Positions 1 through 8,362 of a DNA stretch of 64,000 nt are shown here, piece by piece; within the stretch, counting starts at the first letter, position 1; each line of letters opens with the position of its first letter. The stretch is taken from the NCBI RefSeq assembly GCF_031760065.1, contig NZ_CP134500.1:3038001-3102000 (forward strand). Reading direction: 5' to 3'. Source of the stretch: Streptomyces durocortorensis. Its GTDB lineage: Bacteria; Actinomycetota; Actinomycetes; Streptomycetales; Streptomycetaceae. The position numbers and the translations under genes were made by a program. The notes beneath the pieces were generated by a model. It saw only the letters and a program-made list of their open reading frames with translations, was not told the origin of the DNA and made no database searches.

Positions 1-1
1 C

Positions 2-226
2 CAGGTCTGGCTGCCGTACGGCACCGAGGTGCTGGACGAGGCGTCGGTGCGGCAGGCAGAGGAGAGCGGCGTGACGCTGTTCCGGCGCTGGTTCCCGGGA
101 GCGCTCGGGGGCGGGCTGCCGCCCGGGGTCTCGTTCACGGAGGTGACGGTGGCGGCGGACGGGCTGGAGTGGACCGCCGATGACGTACGGAAGGCGGTGG
201 GGGCGTTCGTCGGGTACCTGGCCTAG
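2..226 (+). CDS. 3' end of an unrecognised protein
   Basis: This is an open frame entering from the left edge and ending at TAG 224-226, so only about 74 C-terminal residues are visible. Codons are strongly G/C at the third position, which supports real coding. The fragment contains charged and aromatic stretches (for example LFRRWFP) and ends in YLA, with no membrane segment. I do not recognise the family from this part. A tandem-repeat spacer separates its stop from a gene on the opposite strand, so the two genes converge. Confidence 0.6.
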   Translation, partial: QVWLPYGTEVLDEASVRQAEESGVTLFRRWFPGALGGGLPPGVSFTEVTVAADGLEWTADDVRKAVGAFVGYLA

Positions 227-278
227 CGGGTCCTGTCGTCCGGTGACCCGGCCCCGGTCCTCAGAGGTTCCGTCCTCA

Positions 279-335
279 GGGGCCCGTCCTCAGGGGCCCG
301 GCCTCAGGGGCCCGGCCTCAGGGGCCCCGTCCTCG
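279..335. repeat. 14-bp tandem repeat between convergent genes
   Basis: About four head-to-tail copies of a 14-bp unit, GGGGCCCGGCCTCA with small variants, lie at 279-292, 293-306, 307-320 and 321-335. Degenerate half copies containing GGCCTCAGG or GGTCCTCAG flank them from about 255 to 366. Each unit carries the palindrome GGGCCC. The array fills the gap between two converging genes and may act as a bidirectional terminator or simply be a replication-slippage product. Confidence 0.75.
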
Positions 336-360
336 GAGTTCCGGCCTCAGGGTTCCGGCC

Positions 361-543
361 TCAGGCACCGGACGGGCTGGGTTTGCCGGACGGGCCGGTC
401 CGGCGCGTCGGCGGGTGGGTGAGCCAGTGCCGGTACAGGTCGCGCAGGGTCGTGCGGTCGTGCCGGCCCGGCGGCGGAGGCGCGGGCTCCGCCAGTTGGG
501 CCGCGCGGTAGGTGTCGAGCATGTGCTGCTGAATGGCGTCCAT
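361..543 (-). CDS. Small hypothetical protein, 60 aa
   Basis: A 60-residue product starting at ATG 543. It is rich in Pro and Arg, with a short N-terminal helix (MDAIQQHMLDTYRAAQ) and a conserved-looking block RTTLRDLYRHWLTH around residues 30-43. No signal peptide or membrane segment is seen. It is divergent from the DUF5937/ArsR regulator across a 97-bp gap that contains two palindromes, so the regulator may control it. I do not know its function. The reading frame overlaps no better candidate, but the short length leaves some doubt that it is translated. Confidence 0.5.
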   Translation of the reverse strand: MDAIQQHMLDTYRAAQLAEPAPPPPGRHDRTTLRDLYRHWLTHPPTRRTGPSGKPSPSGA

Positions 544-583
544 GCATCCAGCGTGCGCAGGCCGCAGCGATGCCGCGCGTTGA

Positions 584-600
584 TTGACGGCCCGCGTCAA
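584..600. promoter_or_regulatory. Palindrome in divergent promoter (candidate operator)
   Basis: TTGACG-GCCCG-CGTCAA is a perfect 6-bp inverted repeat with a 5-bp spacer. It sits midway between the 60-aa gene and the ArsR-type regulator. ArsR-family repressors commonly bind such short imperfect palindromes near their own promoter. TTGACG could also be a -35 box for the regulator. That it is the operator is inference. Confidence 0.4.
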
Positions 601-624
601 ATGAAACGTCGGCCCGTGCGCGTA

Positions 625-639
625 CCCCCAATATGGGGG
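625..639. promoter_or_regulatory. CCCCCA-ATA-TGGGGG palindrome over the ribosome-binding site
   Basis: Arms CCCCCA and TGGGGG are separated by ATA and end one base before the ATG at 641, so the right arm is also the purine-rich ribosome-binding sequence. Either a protein bound here or an RNA hairpin would block initiation. The G/C-rich TACCCCC...GGGGG form is reminiscent of metal-sensor operators, but nothing else here points to metals. Confidence 0.4.
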
Positions 640-640
640 G

Positions 641-1759
641 ATGAGCGTGCACATAGACATCGCGGGACTCCCCGCCGACCGCGTCGTTTTCGCGACCTCG
701 CCCCTCGCCGAGCTGGGGCTCGCCCTGCATGCGCTCTCGGAGCCCGGGCACCATCCGGGCCTGCACGGCTGGACCACCGCGACCGCGGCGGCCCTGGAGC
801 CCGACCTCGCCGACCGGCTGGTGGAGGCGGAGTTCCTGTGGCGGAACACCTTCTCCGACATCTTCCTGCCGTTCTCCGGCATCCCCGGGGGCGACGGCAG
901 GACCGGGGCGGGCCTCGCGGAGGACCTGGACATCCTGGACCGGCTCGACGACGAGCGATTCGTCGCCGCGGCCACGGAGTTCACCTGCTCCAGCATGTAC
1001 GGCAGCGACGCCCCGTCCCCGCTGACGGACCCGGTCATGCGGGCCCGGGCCCTGGACATGGCGGCGGCACGCGGGCCGCGGCAGGTGGAGTTCACCAAGC
1101 GGCTGCTGGCCGACCCCGTCTCCGTACGCGCATGGATCAGGCGGCTCTTGGAGGACTGCGACCAGGCGTTCTTCGCGGACACCTGGCGCCGGGTCTCCGT
1201 CCAGCTGGCCGCCGACGCCCGGCACAAGACGGAGCTGCTGCGGCGCAAGGGGCTCGCCGACGCGATCGGCGCGGTCTCCTCGGCCGTGACACTGGACGAG
1301 GCCGCGGACCGGATCACCATCGACAAGCTGTCCGAGGGCCGGACCACCACCGTCGACCCGGACGTCGGCATCGGCCTCACCCTCATCCCCACCAGCTTCG
1401 GCTGGCCGCACCTGACCGTGCTGCACGCCCGCCGCTGGCGCCCGGTGATCCACTACCCGGTCCGGATGCCGGATCTGCCGTCCCCCGCCTCCGTCGAACA
1501 GCTCCAGCGCCGGATGGAGGCCCTGGCCCACCCGATGCGGATGAGGCTGTGCCGCAACCTCGCCCGCTCGCCGTACACCACCGGCGAACTGGCCGAATCG
1601 CACAGCATCACCCCACCCGAGGTCTCCCGGCATCTGTCGGTGCTCAAGAAGGCGGGCCTGGTCACCACACGCCGACGCGGGCGCTATGTCCTGCACCAGC
1701 TGGACCTGACCGTCATCGCCCGGCTCGGCAGCGACTTCCTGGAGGGCGTGCTGCGGTAG
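641..1759 (+). CDS. DUF5937 / ArsR-type winged-helix transcriptional regulator
   Basis: A 372-residue protein. The first ~260 residues match the actinobacterial DUF5937 region that precedes an ArsR DNA-binding domain; it opens with IDIAGLPADRVVFATSPLAEL. Residues ~285-365 form the winged helix (LAHPMRMRLCRNLARSPYTT, then SITPPEVSRHLSVLKKAGLV as the recognition part). No cysteine pair typical of metal-sensing ArsR proteins is obvious in the helix. ATG 641 abuts a G6 run; GTG 647 gives better ribosome-binding spacing and is a possible alternative start. The gene is divergent from a 60-aa ORF, and palindromes at 584-600 and 625-639 suggest autoregulation. The ligand is unknown. Confidence 0.85.
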   Translation: MSVHIDIAGLPADRVVFATSPLAELGLALHALSEPGHHPGLHGWTTATAAALEPDLADRLVEAEFLWRNTFSDIFLPFSGIPGGDGRTGAGLAEDLDILDRLDDERFVAAATEFTCSSMYGSDAPSPLTDPVMRARALDMAAARGPRQVEFTKRLLADPVSVRAWIRRLLEDCDQAFFADTWRRVSVQLAADARHKTELLRRKGLADAIGAVSSAVTLDEAADRITIDKLSEGRTTTVDPDVGIGLTLIPTSFGWPHLTVLHARRWRPVIHYPVRMPDLPSPASVEQLQRRMEALAHPMRMRLCRNLARSPYTTGELAESHSITPPEVSRHLSVLKKAGLVTTRRRGRYVLHQLDLTVIARLGSDFLEGVLR

Positions 1760-1783
1760 GCCCTCGGGCCCGGTCCTGCCCTC

Positions 1784-2464
1784 TCAGCCCGCGCCGCCGC
1801 CCGCGCGGACCAGCCCGGTCTCGTAGGCGAGGACGACGACCTGGACCCGGTCGCGCAGGTTCAGCTTGGTGAGGATGCGGCCGACGTGGGTCTTGACCGT
1901 CGCCTCGGAGAGCACGAGCCGGGCCGCGATCTCGCCGTTCGACAGGCCCTGCGCGACCAGGAGCATGACTTCCCGTTCGCGTTCGGTGAGCTTGGCGATG
2001 TGCTTGTTCTTCGGCTCCTTCTGTCCGCTGGGCAGCAGCGGCGAGAACCGGTCCAGGAGGCGGCGGGTGGTGGACGGGGCGACGACCGCGTCGCCGCTGT
2101 GCACCGAGCGGATCGCGGCGAGCAGCTCGGCGGGCGGCACGTCCTTGAGCATGAAGCCGCTGGCCCCCGCCTTCAGCCCGGAGAAGGCGTACTCGTCCAG
2201 GTCGAAGGTGGTCAGGATGAGCACCTTGGGCGGGTCCTGCTGCGCGCAGATGCGGCGGGTCGCCTCGACGCCGTCGAGCCGGGGCATACGGACGTCCATC
2301 AGGACCACGTCGACGGCGGTGGACCGCAGGATCTCGATCGCCTCGGCCCCGTCCCCGGCCTCGGCCACGACCTCCATGTCGGGCTGGGCCGCGAGCACCA
2401 TCCGGAAACCGGTCCGCAGGAGAACCTGGTCGTCTACGAGCATCACACGGATGGCCATGGCCAT
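1784..2464 (-). CDS. NarL/FixJ-family response regulator
   Basis: A 226-residue two-component response regulator. The receiver domain covers residues ~5-120, with acidic pocket D11/D12, phospho-acceptor D57 (VVLMDVRMPRLDG) and the conserved Lys of MLKDVPP. A LuxR-type helix-turn-helix follows (LTEREREVMLLVAQGLSNGEIA). ATG 2464 was chosen because MAMAIRVMLVDDQ matches the family N-terminus; the open frame extends upstream only as proline-rich non-conserved sequence. It lies 97 bp downstream of the cognate histidine kinase on the same strand, so the two are probably co-transcribed. The target genes cannot be inferred. Confidence 0.93.
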   Translation of the reverse strand: MAMAIRVMLVDDQVLLRTGFRMVLAAQPDMEVVAEAGDGAEAIEILRSTAVDVVLMDVRMPRLDGVEATRRICAQQDPPKVLILTTFDLDEYAFSGLKAGASGFMLKDVPPAELLAAIRSVHSGDAVVAPSTTRRLLDRFSPLLPSGQKEPKNKHIAKLTEREREVMLLVAQGLSNGEIAARLVLSEATVKTHVGRILTKLNLRDRVQVVVLAYETGLVRAGGGAG

Positions 2465-2561
2465 GGGGATCGTGTCCTGTCCTGGGTTCGTGGGGGTCGA
2501 AGAAGTCGGATCGTGGTCGAAGCGGTCGGGTCGCGGTGGTCGGGGCGGTCGTGGAGCGCGG

Positions 2562-3764
2562 TCAGCCCGCGGGCTTGAGCGGCAGCAGGGCGCTGATGCG
2601 GAATCCGCCGCCGGGCCGCGGCCCGGCGTCCAGGGTGCCACCGACCATGCCGACCCGCTCCCGCATCCCGATCATCCCGTGCCCGGCGCCGTCCGCGCCG
2701 CCGTCCTCGTACAGCTCGTGGGCCGCGCCCCGGCCGTCGTCCTCGACCAGCAGCCCGAGACCGTCGTCGAAGTAGACCAGCCGGACGCTGGCCCCGGCGT
2801 CGGGGCCGCCGTGCTTGCGGGTGTTCGTCAGGGCTTCCTGCACGATGCGGTACGCGGTCAGCTCCACGCCGCTGGGGAGCGGGCGCGGGGTGCCCTCGAC
2901 CTTGAAGTCGACCTCCAGGCCGGTCTGCCGCACCTGCTCGACCAGGTCCTCGATCTGCTCCACATCGGGCTGGGGGACGTACTCGCCGCTCTCCGGGGCG
3001 TCGCCGGTGCGCAGCACCCCGAGCAGCCGGCGCATCTCCGCCAGGGCCTGGCGGCCGGTGCTGGAGATGGTCTCCAGGGCCTGGCGGGCCTGGTCGGGGG
3101 CGGCGTCCATGACGTAGGCGGCGCCGTCGGCCTGGACGACCATCACGGAGACGTTGTGCGCGACGACGTCGTGCAGCTCACGGGCGATCCGGGCGCGCTC
3201 GGCGGCCACCGCGACCTTGGACTGCGCCTCGCGTTCCCGCTCCAGCCGGGCGGCACGCTCCTCCAGCTGGCTGAAGTAGGCCCGCCGGGTCCGCAGCGAG
3301 TCACCGAGCACCCAGGCCAGCACGAACGGCACGGTCATGACGATGGTGACGAAGACGGCCTGGGCCCAGGAGCCCCCGGGCTCGGCCTCCCACCGCAGCT
3401 GGGACAGGGCGGCCGCGCTCAGGCTGCACACCAGGGCGAGCCGGGACGCCCAGCGCTCCCCGACCGCGGCGACGGTGTACGTGATCACCAGCATCGCGAA
3501 GTTGCCGATGCTCGGCCGGACGCCGAAGACCAGCTGGACGACGCCCACCGTGATGGCGAGCAGCAGCATCTTCTCCGGGGCGCGCCGGCGCAGGGCCACC
3601 ACCGTGGAGAGCCCCAGCGCGACAGGAACCGCGACGATCGCCTCGCGCCCCGCGTCGTACATGCCCGAAGCCATCGACATGCCGGAGAGCCCGAGGAGGA
3701 CGAACGCCCAGAAGACGTCGACGCCCGTCGGGTGTCTGCGGAGAAAATCGTAGAGGCGCTGCAC
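2562..3764 (-). CDS. HisKA_3-type sensor histidine kinase
   Basis: A 400-residue membrane sensor kinase. Four to five hydrophobic segments span residues ~18-155, with little extracytoplasmic sequence, so it may sense within the membrane or at the envelope. A linker helix follows, then the HisKA_3 dimerisation domain with phospho-acceptor His198 in RELHDVVAHNVSVMVVQAD. The HATPase domain shows the N box (LTNTRKHGG) and G box (VEDDGRG, GMIGMRERV). It pairs with the response regulator immediately downstream. The organisation is typical of the many NarL-type systems of Streptomyces; the signal is unknown. Confidence 0.93.
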   Translation of the reverse strand: MQRLYDFLRRHPTGVDVFWAFVLLGLSGMSMASGMYDAGREAIVAVPVALGLSTVVALRRRAPEKMLLLAITVGVVQLVFGVRPSIGNFAMLVITYTVAAVGERWASRLALVCSLSAAALSQLRWEAEPGGSWAQAVFVTIVMTVPFVLAWVLGDSLRTRRAYFSQLEERAARLEREREAQSKVAVAAERARIARELHDVVAHNVSVMVVQADGAAYVMDAAPDQARQALETISSTGRQALAEMRRLLGVLRTGDAPESGEYVPQPDVEQIEDLVEQVRQTGLEVDFKVEGTPRPLPSGVELTAYRIVQEALTNTRKHGGPDAGASVRLVYFDDGLGLLVEDDGRGAAHELYEDGGADGAGHGMIGMRERVGMVGGTLDAGPRPGGGFRISALLPLKPAG

Positions 3765-3860
3765 GTAACCCAGCGTAGGGACAGCGGATAGGCGCCCGGG
3801 TCAACCGGAGGATCGATCCGGGTTCTGGGACCGTACTCCCCAAGGTGGAGACTTGCCTAC

Positions 3861-4874
3861 GTGAGGGACAACGTGGCGGACGACGTGACGGGTGAGTGGC
3901 GTGGGTGGCGAGGGGCGGCGCAGGCCGCTCTGTACGGCGACGACGGCTTCTACCGCAGCCCGGACCGGAGCCCCGAGGGACCCGCGGGCCACTTCCGTAC
4001 GTCGGTGCACGCCTCACCGTTGTTCGCGGCCGCGGTGGTCCGGCTGCTGGCCCGGACCGCACGGGAGCTGGGCACGGACACGGTGGCGCTGGTCGACGTC
4101 GGGGCGGGGCGCGGGGAGTTGCTGACCGGGGTGCTGGCCGCGCTGCCGGAGGGGCTGGAGGTGACCGCGTACGCCGTCGAGGTGGCCGGCCGGCCCGAGG
4201 GGCTGGACCCCCGGATCGAGTGGTGTGCGGAACCGCCCCGGGGCGTCACCGGGCTGCTGTTCGCCAACGAGTGGCTGGACAACGTGCCGGTGGAGGTGGC
4301 GGAGGTGGACGGCGACGGTGTCGCCCGGTACGTACAGGCGCGGACCTCGGACGGTACGGAGCGCCTCGGCCCGCCGGTGACCGGGGCGGACGCGGCGTGG
4401 CTGGAGCGGTGGTGGCCGCTGTCCGCGCCGGGTGAGCGGGCGGAGATCGGCCGCCCCCGGGACGCGGCCTGGGCGGGGGCCGTCTCCTCGCTGGCCGCCG
4501 GTCTCGCGGTGGCGGTGGACTACGCCCATGTACGGGGCGGGCGGCCGCCCTTCGGGACGCTGACCGGCTTCCGGGACGGGCGCGAGGTGCGGCCGGTGCC
4601 GGACGGCTCCTGCGACCTGACGGCCCACGTGGCGCTGGACGCGTGCGCGGCGGCGGTTCCGGACGCCACCGCCGAGCTCACCGACCAGCGGTCGGCGCTC
4701 GGGCGGCTGGGGATCGGCGGACAGCGGCCGCCGCTGAGCCTGGCCGCGACCGATCCGGCGGGTTACGTACGCGCGCTGGCGGCGGCGGGCGAGGCCGCGG
4801 AGCTGACCGCGCGCGGCGGACTCGGCGACTTCGGGTGGCTGCTGCACCGGGTGGGGGCACCCCGGCACGGGTGA
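3861..4874 (+). CDS. MidA/NDUFAF7-like SAM-dependent methyltransferase
   Basis: A 337-residue class I SAM methyltransferase of the DUF185/Methyltransf_28 type. The glycine loop is [10 protein letters not shown] (from residue 79), and [12 protein letters not shown] (from 134) corresponds to the NE-x-x-D-x-x-P signature of MidA and mitochondrial NDUFAF7. The N-terminal [15 protein letters not shown] motif is also of this family. NDUFAF7 is known to dimethylate an arginine of the NDUFS2/NuoD subunit of complex I. The next gene, 38 bp downstream on the same strand, is a NuoD paralogue that keeps that arginine, so NuoD is the obvious candidate substrate (inference). Start GTG 3861 has GGTGGAG about 10 nt upstream. 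Confidence 0.8.
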   Translation: MRDNVADDVTGEWRGWRGAAQAALYGDDGFYRSPDRSPEGPAGHFRTSVHASPLFAAAVVRLLARTARELGTDTVALVDVGAGRGELLTGVLAALPEGLEVTAYAVEVAGRPEGLDPRIEWCAEPPRGVTGLLFANEWLDNVPVEVAEVDGDGVARYVQARTSDGTERLGPPVTGADAAWLERWWPLSAPGERAEIGRPRDAAWAGAVSSLAAGLAVAVDYAHVRGGRPPFGTLTGFRDGREVRPVPDGSCDLTAHVALDACAAAVPDATAELTDQRSALGRLGIGGQRPPLSLAATDPAGYVRALAAAGEAAELTARGGLGDFGWLLHRVGAPRHG

Positions 4875-4912
4875 CCCCCGCGCCGGGGCACGGTCAGGGA
4901 ATACTGGCCCCC

Positions 4913-6055
4913 ATGACGGAGACCACCATCGGTATCGGCGGCGCGGCGGAGAGCACCGACATGGTGCTGAACATCGGCCCCCAGCACCCTTCGACGCACG
5001 GGGTCCTCCGGCTGCGGATCGTCCTGGACGGCGAGCGCGTCCAGCACGCGGAGCCGGTCATCGGCTATATGCACCGGGGCGCGGAGAAGCTCTTCGAGGC
5101 CCGCGACTACCGGCAGATCATCATGCTCGCCAACCGCCACGACTGGCTCTCCGCGTTCTCGAACGAGCTGGGCGTCGTCATGGCCGTCGAGCGGATGCTC
5201 GGCATGGAGGTACCCGAGCGGGCGGTGTGGACGCGGACGCTCCTCGCCGAGCTGAACCGGGTCCTCAACCATCTGATGTTCCTCGGCTCCTACCCCCTCG
5301 AACTCGGCGGCATCACCCCGGTCTTCCACGCCTTCCGCGAGCGCGAGGAGCTCCAGGCGGTGATGGAGGAGGTCTCCGGCGGCCGGATGCACTACATGTT
5401 CAACCGGGTCGGCGGGCTCAAGGAGGACGTCCCGGCGGGCTGGTCGGGGCGGGTCCGCGACGCCGTGGCCTCGGTCCGCTCCCGGATGGACGTGTACGAG
5501 AACCTCGTCCTCGGCAACGAGATCTTCCGGGGCCGTACCCGCGATGTGGGCGTGCTGTCGGCCGAAGCGGTGCACGCCTACGGGGTGTCGGGGCCGATCG
5601 CCCGCGCCTCGGGGGTCGACTTCGACCTGCGCCGCGACGAGCCGTATCTCGCGTACGGGGAGCTCCGGGACACCCTGAAGGTCGTCACCCGGACCGAGGG
5701 CGACTGCCTGGCCCGCTTCGAGTGCCTGCTGGAGCAGACGCTCAACTCCCTGGACCTGGCGGACGCCTGCCTGGACCGGATGGCCCACCTGGAGCCGGGG
5801 CCGATCAACCAGCGGCTGCCCAAGGTCCTCAAGGCCCCGGAGGGCCACACCTACGCCTGGACCGAGAACCCGCTCGGCGTCAACGGCTACTACCTGGTGT
5901 CCAAGGGCGAGAAGACCCCGTACCGCCTGAAGCTGCGCTCCGCCTCGTTCAACAACATCCAGGCGCTCACCGAGCTGCTGCCGGGGACCCTGGTCGCCGA
6001 CATGGTGGCGATCCTGGGCTCGCTGTTCTTCGTCGTCGGGGACATCGACAAGTAA
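4913..6055 (+). CDS. nuoD2: Stand-alone NuoD (complex I 49-kDa subunit) paralogue
   Basis: A 380-residue homologue of the NADH-quinone oxidoreductase subunit NuoD/Nqo4. It starts MTETTIG and soon shows [14 protein letters not shown] (from residue 21) and [10 protein letters not shown] (Arg55, the position methylated in NDUFS2). It ends VVGDIDK, like the GDVDR end of canonical NuoD. No other nuo gene is in the window. The usual quinone-contacting Tyr (Y87 of Thermus Nqo4) aligns with Trp78 in NRHDWLSAF, and the ASLDPV element near the C-terminus reads GSLFFV. It may be a paralogue with altered quinone chemistry, or part of a partial complex. ATG 4913 follows the methyltransferase gene closely, so co-expression is likely. 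Confidence 0.88.
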   Translation: MTETTIGIGGAAESTDMVLNIGPQHPSTHGVLRLRIVLDGERVQHAEPVIGYMHRGAEKLFEARDYRQIIMLANRHDWLSAFSNELGVVMAVERMLGMEVPERAVWTRTLLAELNRVLNHLMFLGSYPLELGGITPVFHAFREREELQAVMEEVSGGRMHYMFNRVGGLKEDVPAGWSGRVRDAVASVRSRMDVYENLVLGNEIFRGRTRDVGVLSAEAVHAYGVSGPIARASGVDFDLRRDEPYLAYGELRDTLKVVTRTEGDCLARFECLLEQTLNSLDLADACLDRMAHLEPGPINQRLPKVLKAPEGHTYAWTENPLGVNGYYLVSKGEKTPYRLKLRSASFNNIQALTELLPGTLVADMVAILGSLFFVVGDIDK

Positions 6056-6072
6056 CGGCCCGGCGCCTTCCC

Positions 6073-7167
6073 TCAGGACACCGCGCCGCGCAGCTCCGCC
6101 AGGTCGATCTGCTCGGTCTCGTCGTGCGCGGTGAGGTCGATGACCTTGCCGACCGCCCGGTTCTGCGCCGCTCCCGTGCGGTGCGCGGCGAGCGCCTCCT
6201 CACCGACGACGTCCGCGAGGTCCTCGTTCTGGACGGACTCGATGGCGGCGTTCGCCTTCCGGGCGTTCTGGGTGCCGAAGAAGTCGAAGCTGCCCTGGGG
6301 CACGAGGTGGCGGCGGGCGGCGGCGTACGGGACGACGGCCGAGGCGGCCGGCATCGCTCGCGCCACGTGCACCGGAGCGGCGGAGGCCTTCACGGGGGCC
6401 GGGGTGTGCGGGGCGCCCGGTGTCGGGGCGTCCGGGGCCGGGGCCGGGGCGGGCAGGGTGTTCGACGGGCGGCGGTGCTGGTGGTCCAGGTGCTCGCCCG
6501 CCCCGGTGGCCGCCGTGTGCTTCCCCTTCGGGTCCCCCTCCTCCGCGTCCCGTTCTCCGGCGCGGGGCGCGAGATCGCGCTGCTGGGCCGCCTCGGCCGT
6601 ACGCCGGGCCTCCTGGAGCGCCGCGTTGCGCGTGAGGTTGAGCAGGGCCTCGTCCGCGCGCCGGTACGACTCGGGGGTCGGCGTGGACCGCGCGGGCAGC
6701 AGCTCCCGGGGGGCGGCCTCCATGGCGAGCTGACGACGGCCCTCCAGCGCGCTGGCCCGCTCGGTCTCGGCGTTGGCGTAGCGGCGCAGCAGTCCGGCGT
6801 GCTCGCCGCGCAGTCCGGCGAGCTCCACGCGCTTGCGGCGGAGCTTGGTCTCCAGACGGGTGCGCAGCTCGCGCGACTCCTCCAGATCCTGCTCCAGCTC
6901 GGCTATCCGCTCCTCGGCCCGCCATTCGTCACTGGCGCGGGCCCGCGTCAGCTCGGCGACCCGCAGCCCCGCGGCCCGGTCCCAGCTGCGCATCAGATAC
7001 GCGCCGGTGAGCGCGGCGGCCGCCACGGCGGCTACAAGGCCGCGCAGGACCAGGGGTTCGGCGAGCAGCCAGGCGCCGGAGGCACCGACGACCGAAACGC
7101 CTGCCACCACGGAGGGGGGCAGGATTTTGTGGAGGGGCGGCGAATGGCGGTGGCGTCCACGTGGCAT
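6073..7167 (-). CDS. Coiled-coil membrane protein of unknown function
   Basis: A 364-residue protein. After a basic N-terminus (MPRGRHRHSPPLHK), two closely spaced hydrophobic helices (~residues 18-55) form a hairpin or single anchor. A predicted coiled coil rich in Glu and Arg follows (~60-135: EELEQDLEE-like heptads, RTRLETKLRRKRVELAGLR). A Pro/Ala/His-rich linker leads to a conserved-looking C-terminal block (QGSFDFFGTQ ... EDLADVVGEE ... KVIDLTAHDE). I recognise no enzymatic domain; its appearance fits a cytoplasmic scaffold tethered to the membrane. It converges with nuoD with only 17 bp between stops. The upstream open frame before ATG 7167 looks non-coding. Confidence 0.75.
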   Translation of the reverse strand: MPRGRHRHSPPLHKILPPSVVAGVSVVGASGAWLLAEPLVLRGLVAAVAAAALTGAYLMRSWDRAAGLRVAELTRARASDEWRAEERIAELEQDLEESRELRTRLETKLRRKRVELAGLRGEHAGLLRRYANAETERASALEGRRQLAMEAAPRELLPARSTPTPESYRRADEALLNLTRNAALQEARRTAEAAQQRDLAPRAGERDAEEGDPKGKHTAATGAGEHLDHQHRRPSNTLPAPAPAPDAPTPGAPHTPAPVKASAAPVHVARAMPAASAVVPYAAARRHLVPQGSFDFFGTQNARKANAAIESVQNEDLADVVGEEALAAHRTGAAQNRAVGKVIDLTAHDETEQIDLAELRGAVS

Positions 7168-7270
7168 GGCCTGAAATTTACCGTGTGTGCGCGCCACTTG
7201 GGGGGCCGCCCGGCAATCTGTTCCCCGCCGGTTACCTCGCGGCCCCCCGAAGACCCTCTGAAGGTCTTCC

Positions 7271-7295
7271 AAAGGCCCCTGCACCCGGGCCTTTT
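7271..7295 (-). terminator. Terminator of the betaine/choline ABC operon
   Basis: AAAGGCCC and GGGCCTTT form an 8-bp stem with an 8-nt loop, just beyond the stop at 7329 of the binding-protein gene. A second hairpin, GAAGACC/GGTCTTC at 7249-7269, lies right after it. Together they separate the ABC operon from the downstream coiled-coil gene, which must then have its own promoter in 7168-7248. Confidence 0.7.
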
Positions 7296-7328
7296 CGTCT
7301 TGATCAAATCGAGCTTCCTGGCCAAGCC

Positions 7329-8303
7329 CTACTTCTTGATCAGGCCCTTCGACTCCAGATAGCCCTTCGCCACATCGGCCGGCTTGGCGCGCTCGGCGTC
7401 GACCTTCCGGTTCAGCTCGGCGAGGTCTTCCGTGGTGAGCGCGGCGGTGAGCATGCCGAGGGCGTCGGCGATCTCCGGCGCGCCCGCGTCCTTGGCATTC
7501 AGCACCGGAAGGACGTTGTCCGCGTTCTGGAGCTTCTTGTCGTCCTCCAGGAACACCAGCCCGTCCAGCACCGCGTCCGTGGTGGTCGTCAGGACCAGCT
7601 GCACCTTGCCGTCACGGACGGCCTGCTTGGACTGCGGGGTACCGACGCCCTTGGGGTCGATACCCGTGACGTCGATGCCGTACGTCTTCTTCAGGCCGGG
7701 TGCGCAGAACGGCCGCACCTCGCACTCGTCGCCCGCCGCGATCTTCACCTTCAGCTTCGACTTGCCGAGGTCGGAAAGCGTCTTCAGGTTGTTCTTCTCG
7801 GCGAATTCCCTGGACACCGCGAAGGCGTTCTGGTCGACGGCCTTCCCGGCCGGGAGGACCGTGAGACCCAGCGGGGTGGCGAGCCCCCTCAGGGCCGTGA
7901 CCGTGGCTTCGATGTCCCCGGAGGCCACGGGCTCGGCCTGGGCCTTGCCGGCCCCGTTGACCTTGGCGTTCAGGAATTCGGCGAGGGTAGCGGCGTATTC
8001 CGGTACGACGTCGATCTCGCCCTTCTCCAGCGAGGGCTCGTACAGCTCACGGTTCTTCACCGTGGTGATCGAAGTGCTGTACCCGGCGTCGCCGAGGATC
8101 TGTGCGTACAGCTCGGCGAGCACCTTGGACTCGGTGAACGAAGCCGACCCGACGACCAGGGACCCCTTCTTGCCGTCACCGCCGGCCGAGGAGCCCGAGC
8201 CGCCCTTCCCCTGCTCCAGGCTGTCGCCGCCGCAGGCCGCGAGCGCCCCGGCCAGCGCCGCCATGCCGATGAACGCTCCGGCTATCCGCGAGGTCCTGCT
8301 CAT
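7329..8303 (-). CDS. Glycine betaine/choline-type ABC substrate-binding lipoprotein
   Basis: A 324-residue OpuAC/ProX-family extracytoplasmic binding protein. The signal peptide ends in the lipobox ALAACGG (Cys24), so it is lipid-anchored. The core shows VVGSASFTESKVLAELYAQIL and GEIDVVPEYAATLAEFLN, typical of quaternary-ammonium binders. Two internal cysteines (DECEVRPFCAP) may form a disulfide. It is the last gene of a three-gene operon with two permeases. The likely role is uptake of glycine betaine, choline or carnitine for osmoprotection; the exact ligand cannot be read from sequence alone. Confidence 0.9.
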   Translation of the reverse strand: MSRTSRIAGAFIGMAALAGALAACGGDSLEQGKGGSGSSAGGDGKKGSLVVGSASFTESKVLAELYAQILGDAGYSTSITTVKNRELYEPSLEKGEIDVVPEYAATLAEFLNAKVNGAGKAQAEPVASGDIEATVTALRGLATPLGLTVLPAGKAVDQNAFAVSREFAEKNNLKTLSDLGKSKLKVKIAAGDECEVRPFCAPGLKKTYGIDVTGIDPKGVGTPQSKQAVRDGKVQLVLTTTTDAVLDGLVFLEDDKKLQNADNVLPVLNAKDAGAPEIADALGMLTAALTTEDLAELNRKVDAERAKPADVAKGYLESKGLIKK

Positions 8304-8362
8304 GTGTTGTTCTCCGTCCGAACAGAAGAGGCAAGAAAAGTGAACAGAAGAAAGATGTGCGC

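Noticed and set aside
5227..7362. A 711-codon plus-strand frame overlapping nuoD and the coiled-coil gene
   Set aside because: It runs out of frame through nuoD and antisense to the next gene, with Arg/Gly/Pro-rich composition and no ribosome-binding site.
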